Both the position numbers and the translations under genes were made by a program. Source: Verrucolacustris sp044348085 (lineage in GTDB: Bacteria; Verrucomicrobiota; Verrucomicrobiia; Methylacidiphilales; Verrucolacustridaceae). From it: a stretch of DNA of 64,000 nucleotides. The stretch is from the NCBI GenBank assembly GCA_044348085.1, contig JBIKTM010000001.1, forward strand, positions 124,001 to 188,000, read 5' to 3'. The first letter of the stretch is position 1. Every line of letters begins with the position of its first letter. Below the pieces are notes generated by a model that ran no database searches, had not been told where the DNA came from, and saw only the letters and a program-made list of their open reading frames with translations. Shown here piece after piece: positions 45,707-54,686 of this stretch.

Positions 45707-46645
45707 CTACCATTTCATCCAAACGGGCCAGTGATCACTGGGCACATCCGCACTTTGATCGGCACCTGAAAGAATTCGATTCGACCCCATCCTCTTTTTC
45801 CATCCTGGCGAAAGTAAAATATGGTCAAAGTCGGCAGACGGGTATCCCCTCACTTCATCAGGCCGTACCGTTGCACCCTTCGGCCATGGCAACTCTTGTG
45901 TCACCGATTCCCACCCCTGAGCCAAAAGTCCGCGAATTGTTCTCTCTTTTTTGAACGTAGGATTCTTTAATGAGCAGTTAAAATCTCCCGCTATAAGAAT
46001 AGCGTCATGATCCGGATTGAGCCCCCGCTTTTTCCAATCCATCCGCAGATACTCGATCGCCCTCTCTCTCTTTTTTGAGGATGCCTCTCTTCCACCACGA
46101 TTGCTTTTTAAGTGAACCGCATAAACCGTCCAGCGCTCTCCTTTTTTATTTCTCCACTCTACCCCTAAAAATCCACGAACAGGACGATCTGAAGTCATGG
46201 GAAGTAAATCAAAGTCAACCTCCCATGCATCCCTCCAAGGGATTCGACTGCAGATAGCCAGATTCTGAGGCGGGAGCTCTGTGCCCTCATCTTCGGCACG
46301 AGCAAACCGCGTAACAGCCTGCCATGGAAGCTGTGGGGCAATTCGTTTCATTGCTTCCCCACTCAGTACCTCCTGAAAAACCCCGACACTCGGGTTAAGT
46401 CGTTCAATCCACAATTGAATCGCCTGTTCATGTCTCTTTTTTACATGATCGTTCGCGTCAGGACTTTGCCCTGGAAACCAGTGCAGATTCCAACTCACCC
46501 AATGTCTTGGAATCGAAACAGGATAAGTTTTTTCTTCGGGGGAGGAGATTTCTGGGAGCCTCCAGATAGGTGGGGGAAGGTACAAATCCGCATAGAGCGT
46601 CCCAAGAGCTAGGATCCAAGCTAGGAAAGGCATCCAAATCCTCAT
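45707..46645 (-). CDS. Endonuclease/exonuclease/phosphatase-family hydrolase
   Basis: N-terminal hydrophobic segment (MRIWMPFLAWILALGTLY), then an EEP fold with WNLHW, Glu in VFQEVLSG, HLKSN, AGDFNCS (metal site) and the terminal SDHWPV. The signal suggests export to the periplasm or a membrane anchor. Substrate (nucleic acid, phosphoester lipid) unknown. Confidence 0.82.
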   Translation of the reverse strand: MRIWMPFLAWILALGTLYADLYLPPPIWRLPEISSPEEKTYPVSIPRHWVSWNLHWFPGQSPDANDHVKKRHEQAIQLWIERLNPSVGVFQEVLSGEAMKRIAPQLPWQAVTRFARAEDEGTELPPQNLAICSRIPWRDAWEVDFDLLPMTSDRPVRGFLGVEWRNKKGERWTVYAVHLKSNRGGREASSKKRERAIEYLRMDWKKRGLNPDHDAILIAGDFNCSLKNPTFKKERTIRGLLAQGWESVTQELPWPKGATVRPDEVRGYPSADFDHILLSPGWKKRMGSNRILSGADQSADVPSDHWPVWMKW

Positions 46646-46659
46646 ACAAGGATTAAACT

Positions 46660-46704
46660 GCCGAAACGGTCCAAGGGTTCGGCTAAGTTTTCTTAAAAGA
46701 AACT
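46660..46704 (-). terminator. Two adjoining inverted repeats after the small membrane protein
   Basis: GCCGAA/TTCGGC at 46660-46683 and the weaker AAGTTT..AAACTT at 46685-46705 fill the gap before the EEP gene. The second overlaps the end of the 46705 gene. T tracts are short, so termination is only possible. Confidence 0.3.
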
Positions 46705-46986
46705 TTAATCCTCTGCATGACGCAAAGGTGGAGGCGAAACGATTCTACTCGCCCCCTGCAAGGTCTGTTTCGGTGTTGCCTCACTCCTGGAGGCCCCGGC
46801 TTTTATTAGCTGGGCCTTCTCATCTTTTTGATTCGCCCACACTAACCCCAGAACACTGACCCCAATAATGAATATAAAAAAAAAGGCCTGGATTTTTAAT
46901 TTAAAGGAGTAATCAAGACGATCCCATTTCTCGTCCAAATGGTGACGCCAAGTAAATCCCTTTTTATATTTTAGTTCTTTAGGCAT
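46705..46986 (-). CDS. Small single-span membrane protein, 93 aa
   Basis: A basic N-terminal 30 residues, one hydrophobic span (IQAFFFIFIIGVSVLGLVWA) and a short charged, Ala/Ser-rich C-terminal part. There is no signal cleavage site. No family recognised. It lies just upstream of the EEP hydrolase on the same strand. Confidence 0.55.
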   Translation of the reverse strand: MPKELKYKKGFTWRHHLDEKWDRLDYSFKLKIQAFFFIFIIGVSVLGLVWANQKDEKAQLIKAGASRSEATPKQTLQGASRIVSPPPLRHAED

Positions 46987-47099
46987 ATAAATAGATGTTT
47001 ATTAGAGACTTATAGATTATAATTAATTGCCACATATTTGCCTTATTTCAAGAATTAAAATTAAATATTTCTTCCTCTCGTTTTCTCCCGCTTCTTTAG

Positions 47100-47105
47100 T
47101 AGAAT
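47100..47105 (+). promoter_or_regulatory. Possible -10 element for tRNA-Leu(TAG)
   Basis: TAGAAT (five of six matches to TATAAT) lies eight bases before the tRNA. No good -35 is seen in the AT-rich 127-base gap before it. Confidence 0.35.
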
Positions 47106-47113
47106 CTTAATAC

Positions 47114-47195
47114 GGGCCTGTGGCGAAACTGGCAGACGCGACAGACTTAGGATCTGTTGGGGTAACCCATGGAGGTTCAAGTCCTCTCAGGCCCA
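47114..47195 (+). tRNA. tRNA-Leu (anticodon TAG)
   Basis: Acceptor arms GGGCCTG/CAGGCCC are perfect. The loop CTTAGGA gives anticodon TAG. Long variable arm and GGTTCAAGTCC T-arm fit leucine. CCA is not encoded. Confidence 0.97.
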
Positions 47196-47279
47196 CTTTA
47201 TTCCCTCTTGTTCTCAACTCATTTTCCTATGACATGCTGACGTCTTGGGACTTCCAAGATTCTGCCCGATTCTTTCCCC

Positions 47280-48902
47280 ATGATCGTGGGTTTACCAAAA
47301 TCAGTCCGATGGGGTGTATCTGCAGCACTTTTCATTCTCACGACCGCCCTTCCCCTCCGCGCCATGGACGAAGAAACCGCGAAAACGATTGCTGATCTTA
47401 AAGCTCAAATGCAGTCCTTGATGGACGAAGTCAAGAAACTGAAGAACCAACAAAATGTCGACTCTTCTACCGCCCGCCTGCGACCTCCCTCGGAGGATCA
47501 GGCGAAAAAGAAAACAGAACCAGTTCCCCTCAACCCCCATCCCATCGGGTACACCCCCTTTCTCAGCCCACAAGTGAGGGAGCAAACTTCTATGGAGGAG
47601 CAGATTGAGGGAACCACCGAATTTGCCCCTAAGTCCGAACAGCAAGAACAAATGAACCTTCCTATGGTTGATGTGTCTGAAAACGGCCTCATTTTTCGAT
47701 CTGAGGACAATCATCATCTGATTCGGCTCGGAGGCTTACTTCAACTGGATGACCGCGAATTCGTCGATCCTGGAACATCCGATATGTCAAAGTTCCTCAT
47801 TCGGCGAGCTCGACCCTATGTCGCTGGCTACTTTTATGATGATTGGGAGTACCGATTCGCACCTGAGTTCGCTCTCTCCTCACCCAACGCTCAAGCTTAC
47901 CAAACGACCATTGCAGATGCCTATATTAATTATGACACCATTGATGAAATTCAGGTTCAGGCAGGAAAGTTTACCGTCCCACTGGGCCTCGAAATGCTTA
48001 CCCCCGCCGCCTTTATTCCTTTTTCCGAACGATCCCTTACCTCCAATCTGATTCCAAACCGAGATCTAGGTGTGATGGTCCACGGCCTACTCTTTTCAGA
48101 AAAACTTTCTTGGGCTGCTATGGTCGGTGCCGGGGCTAGAAACGATACAGTCCAAAGTGGGCTGGATTACGGCACTGGACCCGTGGGGTACTTTCGCCTC
48201 TTCTACCAACCCTTTCGTGACGAATCGGAAGTTCCCGAAGAGCTGGAGGGCTTACACTTCGGTGTTGGCGGCAATATTGGGTGGCAATCACAAAACAATG
48301 GCGTCTTAACCTCTAACCTTTTTCAAAACTACAGTACGGATGGCGGAAACACCTTTCTTACCTTCCCCACCGGGCTAACCGTTCAAGGTGAGGTCTGGAG
48401 AATCAGCCCACAGCTTTACTATCGATATGGTCCGCTCGCCCTGATTAGCGAATTCACCACCGAAAAGCAGGGGGTCAATACGGCTGGAATCGTTAATACG
48501 TCAGGTGGAGGTTTCAGTAACTACCAGACGACCGCTTGGAATATTGAACTTGATTGGGTCATCACGGGAGAACCAGCTTCCTTGGGGGGTGTCGTTCCCC
48601 AACACCCTTTAGATTTTTCGAGTGGGGAGATCGGCGCGTGGGAAATCAGCTTTCGATACGATGGTCTTGCAGCTGGCGCCAACATGTTCCGACCCGTAGA
48701 TCAAGGCGGCCTGGGAATCTCTCAAACCACAAGTGCTACAGGAGTGAATGGAGCCTCAATGGCTCTTAACTGGTATCCCAATCGAATTATCCGCTTGGGT
48801 GTTACGGTGGAGTATAATGCCTTCACAGGCGGAGGCGCACCAAACACAGTTGTTGAAAATAATGAACTCGGCTTTATCACCCGCCTCCAACTTCTCTACT
48901 AA
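47280..48902 (+). CDS. Porin of the phosphate-selective O/P family
   Basis: A 540-residue outer-membrane protein: signal region ending near LPLRAMDEE, a short N-terminal coiled coil (TIADLKAQMQSLMDEVKKL) that may trimerise, a proline-rich linker, then a 16-strand-type barrel starting GLIFRSEDNHHLIRLGG. The FLIRRARPYVAGYFYDDWEY stretch is typical of OprP/OprO homologues. It ends in an aromatic residue (Tyr). Substrate, phosphate or other anions, is inferred from family only. Confidence 0.85.
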   Translation: MIVGLPKSVRWGVSAALFILTTALPLRAMDEETAKTIADLKAQMQSLMDEVKKLKNQQNVDSSTARLRPPSEDQAKKKTEPVPLNPHPIGYTPFLSPQVREQTSMEEQIEGTTEFAPKSEQQEQMNLPMVDVSENGLIFRSEDNHHLIRLGGLLQLDDREFVDPGTSDMSKFLIRRARPYVAGYFYDDWEYRFAPEFALSSPNAQAYQTTIADAYINYDTIDEIQVQAGKFTVPLGLEMLTPAAFIPFSERSLTSNLIPNRDLGVMVHGLLFSEKLSWAAMVGAGARNDTVQSGLDYGTGPVGYFRLFYQPFRDESEVPEELEGLHFGVGGNIGWQSQNNGVLTSNLFQNYSTDGGNTFLTFPTGLTVQGEVWRISPQLYYRYGPLALISEFTTEKQGVNTAGIVNTSGGGFSNYQTTAWNIELDWVITGEPASLGGVVPQHPLDFSSGEIGAWEISFRYDGLAAGANMFRPVDQGGLGISQTTSATGVNGASMALNWYPNRIIRLGVTVEYNAFTGGGAPNTVVENNELGFITRLQLLY

Positions 48903-48906
48903 CTTC

Positions 48907-50838
48907 TCAGCCTTTTCGCTCTGCGAGTCCTTTCTTCTCCTCCCGCTCATCACTCTCCCCTCCAAAACGGTGATCCCGATACAACGTGATCGAAACATCT
49001 TTATTTTTACGAATGCAATCTTTGATCGCCTCAGGATCCTTTTCACACCAAAGCATGGTCTTCCAGCTCGTCAAATGTTTCGGCTTATGGAAATCACTTC
49101 CTGCAATTAAAGGAAGCCGCTTCAAACCCACCGGATTAAATAGATCATCCCTATTTCCTATTTCCCAAGCGTCGATCAACGGACGAAACTCATTCTGCCT
49201 CTCCCATAGATAAAGCGTGTCCTTGCCCCAAGCCGAACTCATATGGTGCGGATGAGCCGCAATAGTCAGCCCGCCCTGCTCCCGAATCGCCAGGCAAATC
49301 TCTTTGAGAGACAAAGCAGGATCAATCGGCTCCCGAAGATCCACCCCCAAAAGATGCGCCGAACCCTTAGCCGTCAAACCATCATGATTGAACTCCAGCC
49401 CAGGAAATAAAATCATACGATACTTAGTCCAAGCACGATTTTTCTCCTCAGCCAACGCACGAAAATAGTCGGGAAGATCATCCACAGTTAAAACTAACCC
49501 CGATAAGTTTGCTAACCGCCCCAACAACCGTCTCCGATCCACCAGATGATCCGTTACAGCCATGGCATCGAAACCCCGCCGGCCGTAAAAATCCACAATC
49601 TCCCGCAAAGTTAATCTGCCATCTGAAAAAATCGTGTGCGTATGCAGATCGACCATCCGCAACCCCTTCTTTCCGTAGTGCCCATGATGCATCAAACGGA
49701 GTTCGGGCAGGCGTTCTGTGTCCGTCGCCGCTTGAGCCATTTGCGAAATACGACTCGCTAATCTCTCAGTCGCTCCCAGCGTTCGGACCGACTCCTGCCT
49801 TGCCCTCCGACCCCACTCCCGCAATCCCACGCCTCCTCCCTCTAACGCTTGCCGAATTCTCGATGCAATCTCACTTGGAGAATCCGCCAGCGCGCCACCC
49901 CCCAGCCTTGTGATTAAATGGCAAATCCCTTTTCGCTTTTCTGCATTCCTTCCTCCCTCCACTAAAACGGCAGGGCGGCCCGTGGCTAGAATTTCACGCA
50001 CGCTGATCGTACCTGGCTTCGTAACCACCACATCATGCCCTCGGATCATTCCTGCCAGATTTTTCACCCAGCCATGAATCTCCAACTTCCCGTCATTTTT
50101 AGAAAATGCTTTTCGCAATTCCCCCTTCAACTCCTCTTCTTTTCCGACCACGGCAGTCACCTCGACATTGGGCAACTGCAGTATCTTCTCCACAGTGCGA
50201 ATCGCTTTTCGCCGGCGTGAATTAATCAAATACAGGACGCGAAAAGGCTCTCCCTTTTTCGCGATTCCCTTTTTACCCTCTTCCTCTGGCTCAAAGGTCG
50301 GTCGCACGGGCCATCCCCCTGCCACTACCTCTTTGGCTTTCGAATTGTTCTCTCTCAACTCTTTAGCCGAACCCTCATCTGCAACCCATAAAAGATCCGC
50401 CGTCACCCCATCCCACCCCGGTAACTCCTCCGCTTCCAAAACAACACCCACACGCTGAAAACCTGCTTCAGACCGATCTTGAACTCTCTCCTGCAAAGCG
50501 AGCGCAACGGCAGGATGAAAGAAAACAACCACCTCAGGCCGCGTCTCCTCCAAGGTTAACGCCACCAACCTGCGCAACTGAGGCCAACCCGAACTTCCCA
50601 ACACATCTATCCCCGCCCTCCGTATCCATCTTCCTAATGTCTCCCCTCTAGCCTTTCCCTTCCCCAACTTCCCCGAAATCCACCCCAACCACCCTTCGAT
50701 CCCCCCCTGCCCTACCTCCCGAACCTCCACCCGTAACTCTGCCCCAGACTCCTCCTCCAAAACATCCCGCAACGCCCGCGCCACATAGTGGTGCTCTTCC
50801 TGCCCGCCCGTAAGGATCAGAACGTCTTTCACGCTCAT
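48907..50838 (-). CDS. Glycosyltransferase-PHP phosphoesterase fusion
   Basis: A 643-residue frame with two unrelated domains. Residues 1-390 resemble MurG/GT28-type glycosyltransferases: LILTGGQEEHHYVARAL at the N-terminus and V-V-T-K-P-G-T-I-S-V-R-E (about 321-332) for nucleotide-sugar binding. Residues 395-625 are a PHP metal-dependent phosphoesterase: D-L-H-T-H-T (397-402), T-D-H (429-431), Glu 482, H-P-H-H (529-532), S-D-F-H (581-584), all expected ligands present. No stop separates them. No substrate can be named. It is divergent from no close gene and faces the porin convergently. Confidence 0.8.
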   Translation of the reverse strand: MSVKDVLILTGGQEEHHYVARALRDVLEEESGAELRVEVREVGQGGIEGWLGWISGKLGKGKARGETLGRWIRRAGIDVLGSSGWPQLRRLVALTLEETRPEVVVFFHPAVALALQERVQDRSEAGFQRVGVVLEAEELPGWDGVTADLLWVADEGSAKELRENNSKAKEVVAGGWPVRPTFEPEEEGKKGIAKKGEPFRVLYLINSRRRKAIRTVEKILQLPNVEVTAVVGKEEELKGELRKAFSKNDGKLEIHGWVKNLAGMIRGHDVVVTKPGTISVREILATGRPAVLVEGGRNAEKRKGICHLITRLGGGALADSPSEIASRIRQALEGGGVGLREWGRRARQESVRTLGATERLASRISQMAQAATDTERLPELRLMHHGHYGKKGLRMVDLHTHTIFSDGRLTLREIVDFYGRRGFDAMAVTDHLVDRRRLLGRLANLSGLVLTVDDLPDYFRALAEEKNRAWTKYRMILFPGLEFNHDGLTAKGSAHLLGVDLREPIDPALSLKEICLAIREQGGLTIAAHPHHMSSAWGKDTLYLWERQNEFRPLIDAWEIGNRDDLFNPVGLKRLPLIAGSDFHKPKHLTSWKTMLWCEKDPEAIKDCIRKNKDVSITLYRDHRFGGESDEREEKKGLAERKG

Positions 50839-50939
50839 ATGTGAATAAGTTGGGAAAAAGACAGAGCAAGTCCGCCAATGTCACAATTTGATGTCAAAAG
50901 TTACCCGCCTTCATACCCTCAATTTTCGCCTCACTAAGA

Positions 50940-51485
50940 CTACTTTACGCTGCTTTTAAAGTTCCTCTCCAACCTCTGTCTTGCCTCATCCTCCAGCTTT
51001 TTTCGGAGTGGGGATAACTGCTCCCGAATCGCCTTTTCTGTAGCCATTTTTTCCGTCCAGTAGGCTCGCACAAAGGCCTGCTCATTCTCTGGCCCCACCT
51101 GTAACTGAAACTCCTTAGCCACCTCCAGAGCTTCCTTAGTTGATTTCATCCAAAATTCATCGATCCGCTCGACTAACCGCACTCTCTGCTCTTGGGATAA
51201 TTTTTGATACATCGGCCACGCCTGAAGCTTCTCGTCTAACTGCTCCCTGGGAAGCAAAGCTAAAGTCAAAATCTGAACAAATCGCCCCTCATCTTCTGGA
51301 CCCGCCCAAAACTGATCCTTCTGCCTCTGCACCATATCCCGCTTGGGTACAAAGGGAGCGTCTGGAACCCTCGGCGGTCTCGTCCTCCCAGACCCATCCG
51401 GCCCCTTTTTCGGCTCTTCCTGTGCCTCCAACATTCCACCCCACAAACTCAACCCCACTACGAAGTAGAGAAACAATCTCCTCAT
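50940..51485 (-). CDS. Secreted helical protein coupled to the anti-sigma factor
   Basis: From the ATG at 51485, a signal peptide (MRRLFLYFVVGLSLWG) then a charged helical domain with repeats of L-x-x-E-Q-R type (KLSQEQRVRLVERIDEFW), similar in character to Spy/CpxP or DUF3106 proteins. The start shares ATGA with the anti-sigma stop. Its place after an ECF sigma and its anti-sigma suggests it senses or buffers an envelope stress in that circuit (inference). Confidence 0.65.
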   Translation of the reverse strand: MRRLFLYFVVGLSLWGGMLEAQEEPKKGPDGSGRTRPPRVPDAPFVPKRDMVQRQKDQFWAGPEDEGRFVQILTLALLPREQLDEKLQAWPMYQKLSQEQRVRLVERIDEFWMKSTKEALEVAKEFQLQVGPENEQAFVRAYWTEKMATEKAIREQLSPLRKKLEDEARQRLERNFKSSVK

Positions 51486-51802
51486 AGCCCTGCCCACCAT
51501 CGATTCTCCCGCTCCTCCTCCACCATCGCATCCAACGCCGCAAACACCTCCGCATCCCCCACCGCCGGTTCCCCCTCCCACCGTAACCACCCCACAGCCA
51601 AAACCGCTGCCCCAAACCCAATCAAAACCCACCGTGGAAGCCCAAACCAAACCCCACCCCTGCTCTCCTCACGACGGATACGTGCCAACGTCCGCGCCGC
51701 AAACCACGGTGGCGCCTTCGGTGCAGGAGCCGAGTCCCACAGCTTTCCCAGCTCTGGACCCAACCCCTCCACGCTCTCATCTCCTCGGCTCTCTCTCTTC
51801 AT
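51482..51802 (-). CDS. Anti-sigma factor-like membrane protein
   Basis: A 106-residue protein with a charged cytoplasmic N-terminal part (1-48), one span (about 55-70, VLIGFGAAVLAVGWL) and a short periplasmic tail. The layout and its position 22 bases after an ECF sigma gene fit a membrane anti-sigma factor. No zinc-binding HxxxCxxC motif is seen. Confidence 0.65.
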   Translation of the reverse strand: MKRESRGDESVEGLGPELGKLWDSAPAPKAPPWFAARTLARIRREESRGGVWFGLPRWVLIGFGAAVLAVGWLRWEGEPAVGDAEVFAALDAMVEEERENRWWAGL

Positions 51803-51824
51803 ATAGGATTAAACTGACTTTCTT

Positions 51825-52424
51825 CTAACTAGGTTCGGTAAAAAATTCAGATAGTTTTATTTTTAAGTTTTCTCGAGCCCTGAACATCAATGATTTAGCT
51901 CCGAGCTCACTAATTCCAAGTATTTCACCAATCTCGGCAAATTCCAACTCCTCGTGTTGCCTTAAATGGACTACTAGTCTCTGCTTCATAGGAAGGTGCG
52001 CGCAGGCCAATTGTACTGCATGCACCAGTTCCTTTCCCGATAAATCTTCTCTCGGACTCCTCTCCGTCACGGGCCCCCTCTTCTCTCTCAACTCCTCCAC
52101 CTCCTCATCCAAAACCACATCTGAAACCTCCCTTCGACTCCCCCGCGAGGTGCAAAACGTAAACACCAGATTTCTAGTCACCGTCATTACCCAGGTTGAA
52201 ATTTTCGCCTCGGCCCGATGCCTAGGTGCGGCTTTCCATATCCGCAAAAAAACTTGCTGGGCCAGATCCTCCACATCCGGTCCTGTATTTCCGATCATCT
52301 TCGCCACCGTCCCGTACACCCGATCCTGATACCGCAAAATAAAATCTCTTAAAGCCTCCTCATCCCCCTGACCCATACGAAGAATCAGGGCCTGATCAAT
52401 TTCATTCTCCTGATTTCCAGCCAT
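51825..52424 (-). CDS. ECF-type RNA polymerase sigma factor
   Basis: A 199-residue sigma-70 family protein with region 2 (ALRDFILRYQDRVYGTVAKM...DVEDLAQQVFLRIWKA) and region 4 (LPMKQRLVVHLRQHEELEFAEIGEILGIS). Its ATG lies three bases after the thiS stop, so it appears to be transcribed from the thi promoter as well as, perhaps, its own. Confidence 0.9.
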   Translation of the reverse strand: MAGNQENEIDQALILRMGQGDEEALRDFILRYQDRVYGTVAKMIGNTGPDVEDLAQQVFLRIWKAAPRHRAEAKISTWVMTVTRNLVFTFCTSRGSRREVSDVVLDEEVEELREKRGPVTERSPREDLSGKELVHAVQLACAHLPMKQRLVVHLRQHEELEFAEIGEILGISELGAKSLMFRARENLKIKLSEFFTEPS

Positions 52425-52427
52425 CTC

Positions 52428-52640
52428 TCATCCCCCCGCCACCACTCGCACAATCTCCAACCGATCCCCATGCTCCACCTTCCTCTCCGCCCACTCATGC
52501 CTCAGGAGCGCCTCCCCATTCCGCTCAACTAAAACAGAGGAGGGGGCAAGTTTCATATCTCGAATCATCTCCGACACAGTCTGACTGGACCTCACTTGAC
52601 GTGCCTTCCCATTTGCGAAAATTGTCACCATCTCAGCCAT
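52428..52640 (-). CDS. thiS: Sulfur carrier protein ThiS
   Basis: A 70-residue ubiquitin-like protein ending in the required Gly-Gly (VRVVAGG), which is adenylated and thiocarboxylated to donate sulfur for thiazole. Start at 52640 follows the thiH stop by four bases; a longer frame to 52877 runs inside thiH. Confidence 0.92.
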   Translation of the reverse strand: MAEMVTIFANGKARQVRSSQTVSEMIRDMKLAPSSVLVERNGEALLRHEWAERKVEHGDRLEIVRVVAGG

Positions 52641-52644
52641 CTTT

Positions 52645-53766
52645 TTACCCCGCCAACGCACGATCCCAATCTTTCCAAACAGGATCCAGCCCACGTTTCC
52701 GCAACGTCTCGCACAACTCGTCCGGACTTCTCTCATCCGAAATCTCAAATTGCTCCGTCGCCTCCGCCCTCTCCCACTCGCTTGCCTCCAGCGCCACCTC
52801 CCGACCCCGCACAGTTCGATGTAACCTTGCCTTGCCCGCCCCCGTGTAACCTCCTGGCTCCGTTTCAGATCCCGCACTCATCATCGTTACCCCCAGCTCC
52901 ATCAATCCATCCCGCAACTTCGCCGGCTCTCTCGTGGACAAAACAATCCCCGCCTGCGGAAACGCCACCCGGAACGCGCAGATCGCCCTTACAAAATCCC
53001 GATCCGACATTGCGACCCGAGGCTGAAAGCCACCCGCTGACGGCCTCAACCGTGGCAACGCTAACGTCACTTGCGACCTCCATCCCACTTTCATCAAATG
53101 GGAAACGTGCGCCGCCAGTGCCACCAACTCTCTCCTCCAATCGGCTAATCCCACTAGCACACCCAACCCAATCCTCCGAAACCCTGCCTCATACCCTCTC
53201 TCTGGTCCCCCTAACCTTTCATCAAAATTCCGTTTTGGCCCCGATATATGCATCTCCGCATACGCCGCCCGATCGTAACTTTCCTGATACAGAACCAACC
53301 CCTCCGCCCCAGCCGCAACAATCTCCCGATACTCTGCAACCTCCAGTGGCGCCACCTCGATTGCGACGGACGGAAAAAGCCCCACGGTTCGACGCACTGT
53401 CTCCGCCAAATAGGAAACAGGTACTTCCCTGGGATGCTCCCCGCTTACCAAAAGCAGATTCCGAAATCCCACCCCCGCCAGATGCTTGGCTTCCGCTTCC
53501 ACCTCGTCCGGTGTTAAAGTCACTCTACGAATCGGATTTTCCTTAGAAAATCCACAATACTTGCAGCTGTTCACGCACTCATTCGACAAATACAACGGGG
53601 CAAACAAACGCATCGTCTTTCCAAAATTCTTGCGTGTTTCCAATCTTGCCCGTTCGGCCAACTCCTCCAGTCGGATGGATCCAAACATCCACTCCTCAAA
53701 ACTCTCCACTGCCCTCGATCTCGCGAAAGGCAACCCCTCCAGCGGATCTCCAGGTGTTCCGCTCAT
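52645..53766 (-). CDS. thiH: 2-Iminoacetate synthase ThiH
   Basis: Radical SAM enzyme that cleaves tyrosine to dehydroglycine for the thiamine thiazole. The cluster motif C-V-N-S-C-K-Y-C follows PLYLSNE. 373 residues is normal. It overlaps thiG by four bases (ATGA), giving the compact order thiG-thiH-thiS. Confidence 0.94.
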   Translation of the reverse strand: MSGTPGDPLEGLPFARSRAVESFEEWMFGSIRLEELAERARLETRKNFGKTMRLFAPLYLSNECVNSCKYCGFSKENPIRRVTLTPDEVEAEAKHLAGVGFRNLLLVSGEHPREVPVSYLAETVRRTVGLFPSVAIEVAPLEVAEYREIVAAGAEGLVLYQESYDRAAYAEMHISGPKRNFDERLGGPERGYEAGFRRIGLGVLVGLADWRRELVALAAHVSHLMKVGWRSQVTLALPRLRPSAGGFQPRVAMSDRDFVRAICAFRVAFPQAGIVLSTREPAKLRDGLMELGVTMMSAGSETEPGGYTGAGKARLHRTVRGREVALEASEWERAEATEQFEISDERSPDELCETLRKRGLDPVWKDWDRALAG

Positions 53767-54563
53767 TCGTCCAGAAAACCTGTCAATGGGCTCGTGGCTG
53801 AAGCCGTCCGGGATCTTGTCCCCAACCCTGCCTCAAATCCCATGCGACCCGCTTCCACTCCCATTCGAAACGCTCGCGCCATCTCCGCAGGATCTTCCGC
53901 CACTGCAATCGCCGTGTTAACCAAAACCGCATCCGCCCCCATTTCCAACGCCTCCGCCGCATGCGAAGGAGCCCCCAAGCCCGCATCCACAATCACTGGC
54001 ACACACGCCTGCTCGATAATGATTTCGATCATTGCCCGCGTTTCGATTCCGCGATTCGAACCAATCGGGGCTCCCAACGGCATCACCGTCGCCGCACCCA
54101 CCTCTTCAAGCCTCTTCGCTAATACTGGATCGGCCTGGATATAAGGAAGAATCGTAAAACCTTCTTTCACCAAAATCTCCGTCGCCTTCAACGTCTCAAT
54201 CGGGTCGGGCAACAGATAACGCGGGTCGGGATGAATCTCCAATTTAATCCACTTTGGTAACCCTGCCGCCACCGCCAGCCGAGCTAATCGTACCGCCTCC
54301 TCCGCATTCATCGCCCCGCTCGTATTCGCTAGAACCAGATACTTATCCTGATCTATCTCCTCCAACATGTCCGCTTGCGAATCCTTTCGCCCCGTCAAAT
54401 CCACCCGCCGTAAAGCGACCGTAACAATCTCTGACCCACTCGCCTCTAAGGCCGACCTCATTGACGTGGTAGAGGAGAACTTGCCTGTCCCCAACAGCAA
54501 TCGGGATTGGAACTCCCGATCGGCAATCTTCCATTTTCCCACTGTATCCACTTGAGACGACAT
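53763..54563 (-). CDS. thiG: Thiazole synthase ThiG
   Basis: Makes the thiazole phosphate from deoxyxylulose 5-phosphate, dehydroglycine and ThiS thiocarboxylate. Seen: SRLLLGTGKFSS at the N-terminus, the Lys-containing KLEIHPDPRYLLPDP and the phosphate-binding ending IVDAGLGAPSHAAEALEMGADAVL. The upstream region has no recognisable TPP riboswitch. Confidence 0.95.
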   Translation of the reverse strand: MSSQVDTVGKWKIADREFQSRLLLGTGKFSSTTSMRSALEASGSEIVTVALRRVDLTGRKDSQADMLEEIDQDKYLVLANTSGAMNAEEAVRLARLAVAAGLPKWIKLEIHPDPRYLLPDPIETLKATEILVKEGFTILPYIQADPVLAKRLEEVGAATVMPLGAPIGSNRGIETRAMIEIIIEQACVPVIVDAGLGAPSHAAEALEMGADAVLVNTAIAVAEDPAEMARAFRMGVEAGRMGFEAGLGTRSRTASATSPLTGFLDE

Positions 54564-54686
54564 CCCCGCACCTTACGCTAACCCTACTCACCATTCCAGC
54601 CTCCTCCCGCCCAACTCCAATCGGCACACACCAAGCAAAATGATACGCTTGCCTTCTTACCCCAAACTTCGTCATATCTCTCCACG

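Noticed and set aside
52596..53546. Long plus-strand frame (about 316 codons) opposite thiH
   Set aside because: Pro/Ser/Thr-rich, without motifs; it is the antisense of a clearly real thiH and arises from base composition.
54564..54686. TPP riboswitch before thiG
   Set aside because: Upstream of thiG I find no CTGAGA or matching TPP-helix sequence on the minus strand; only a purine-rich ribosome-binding region.
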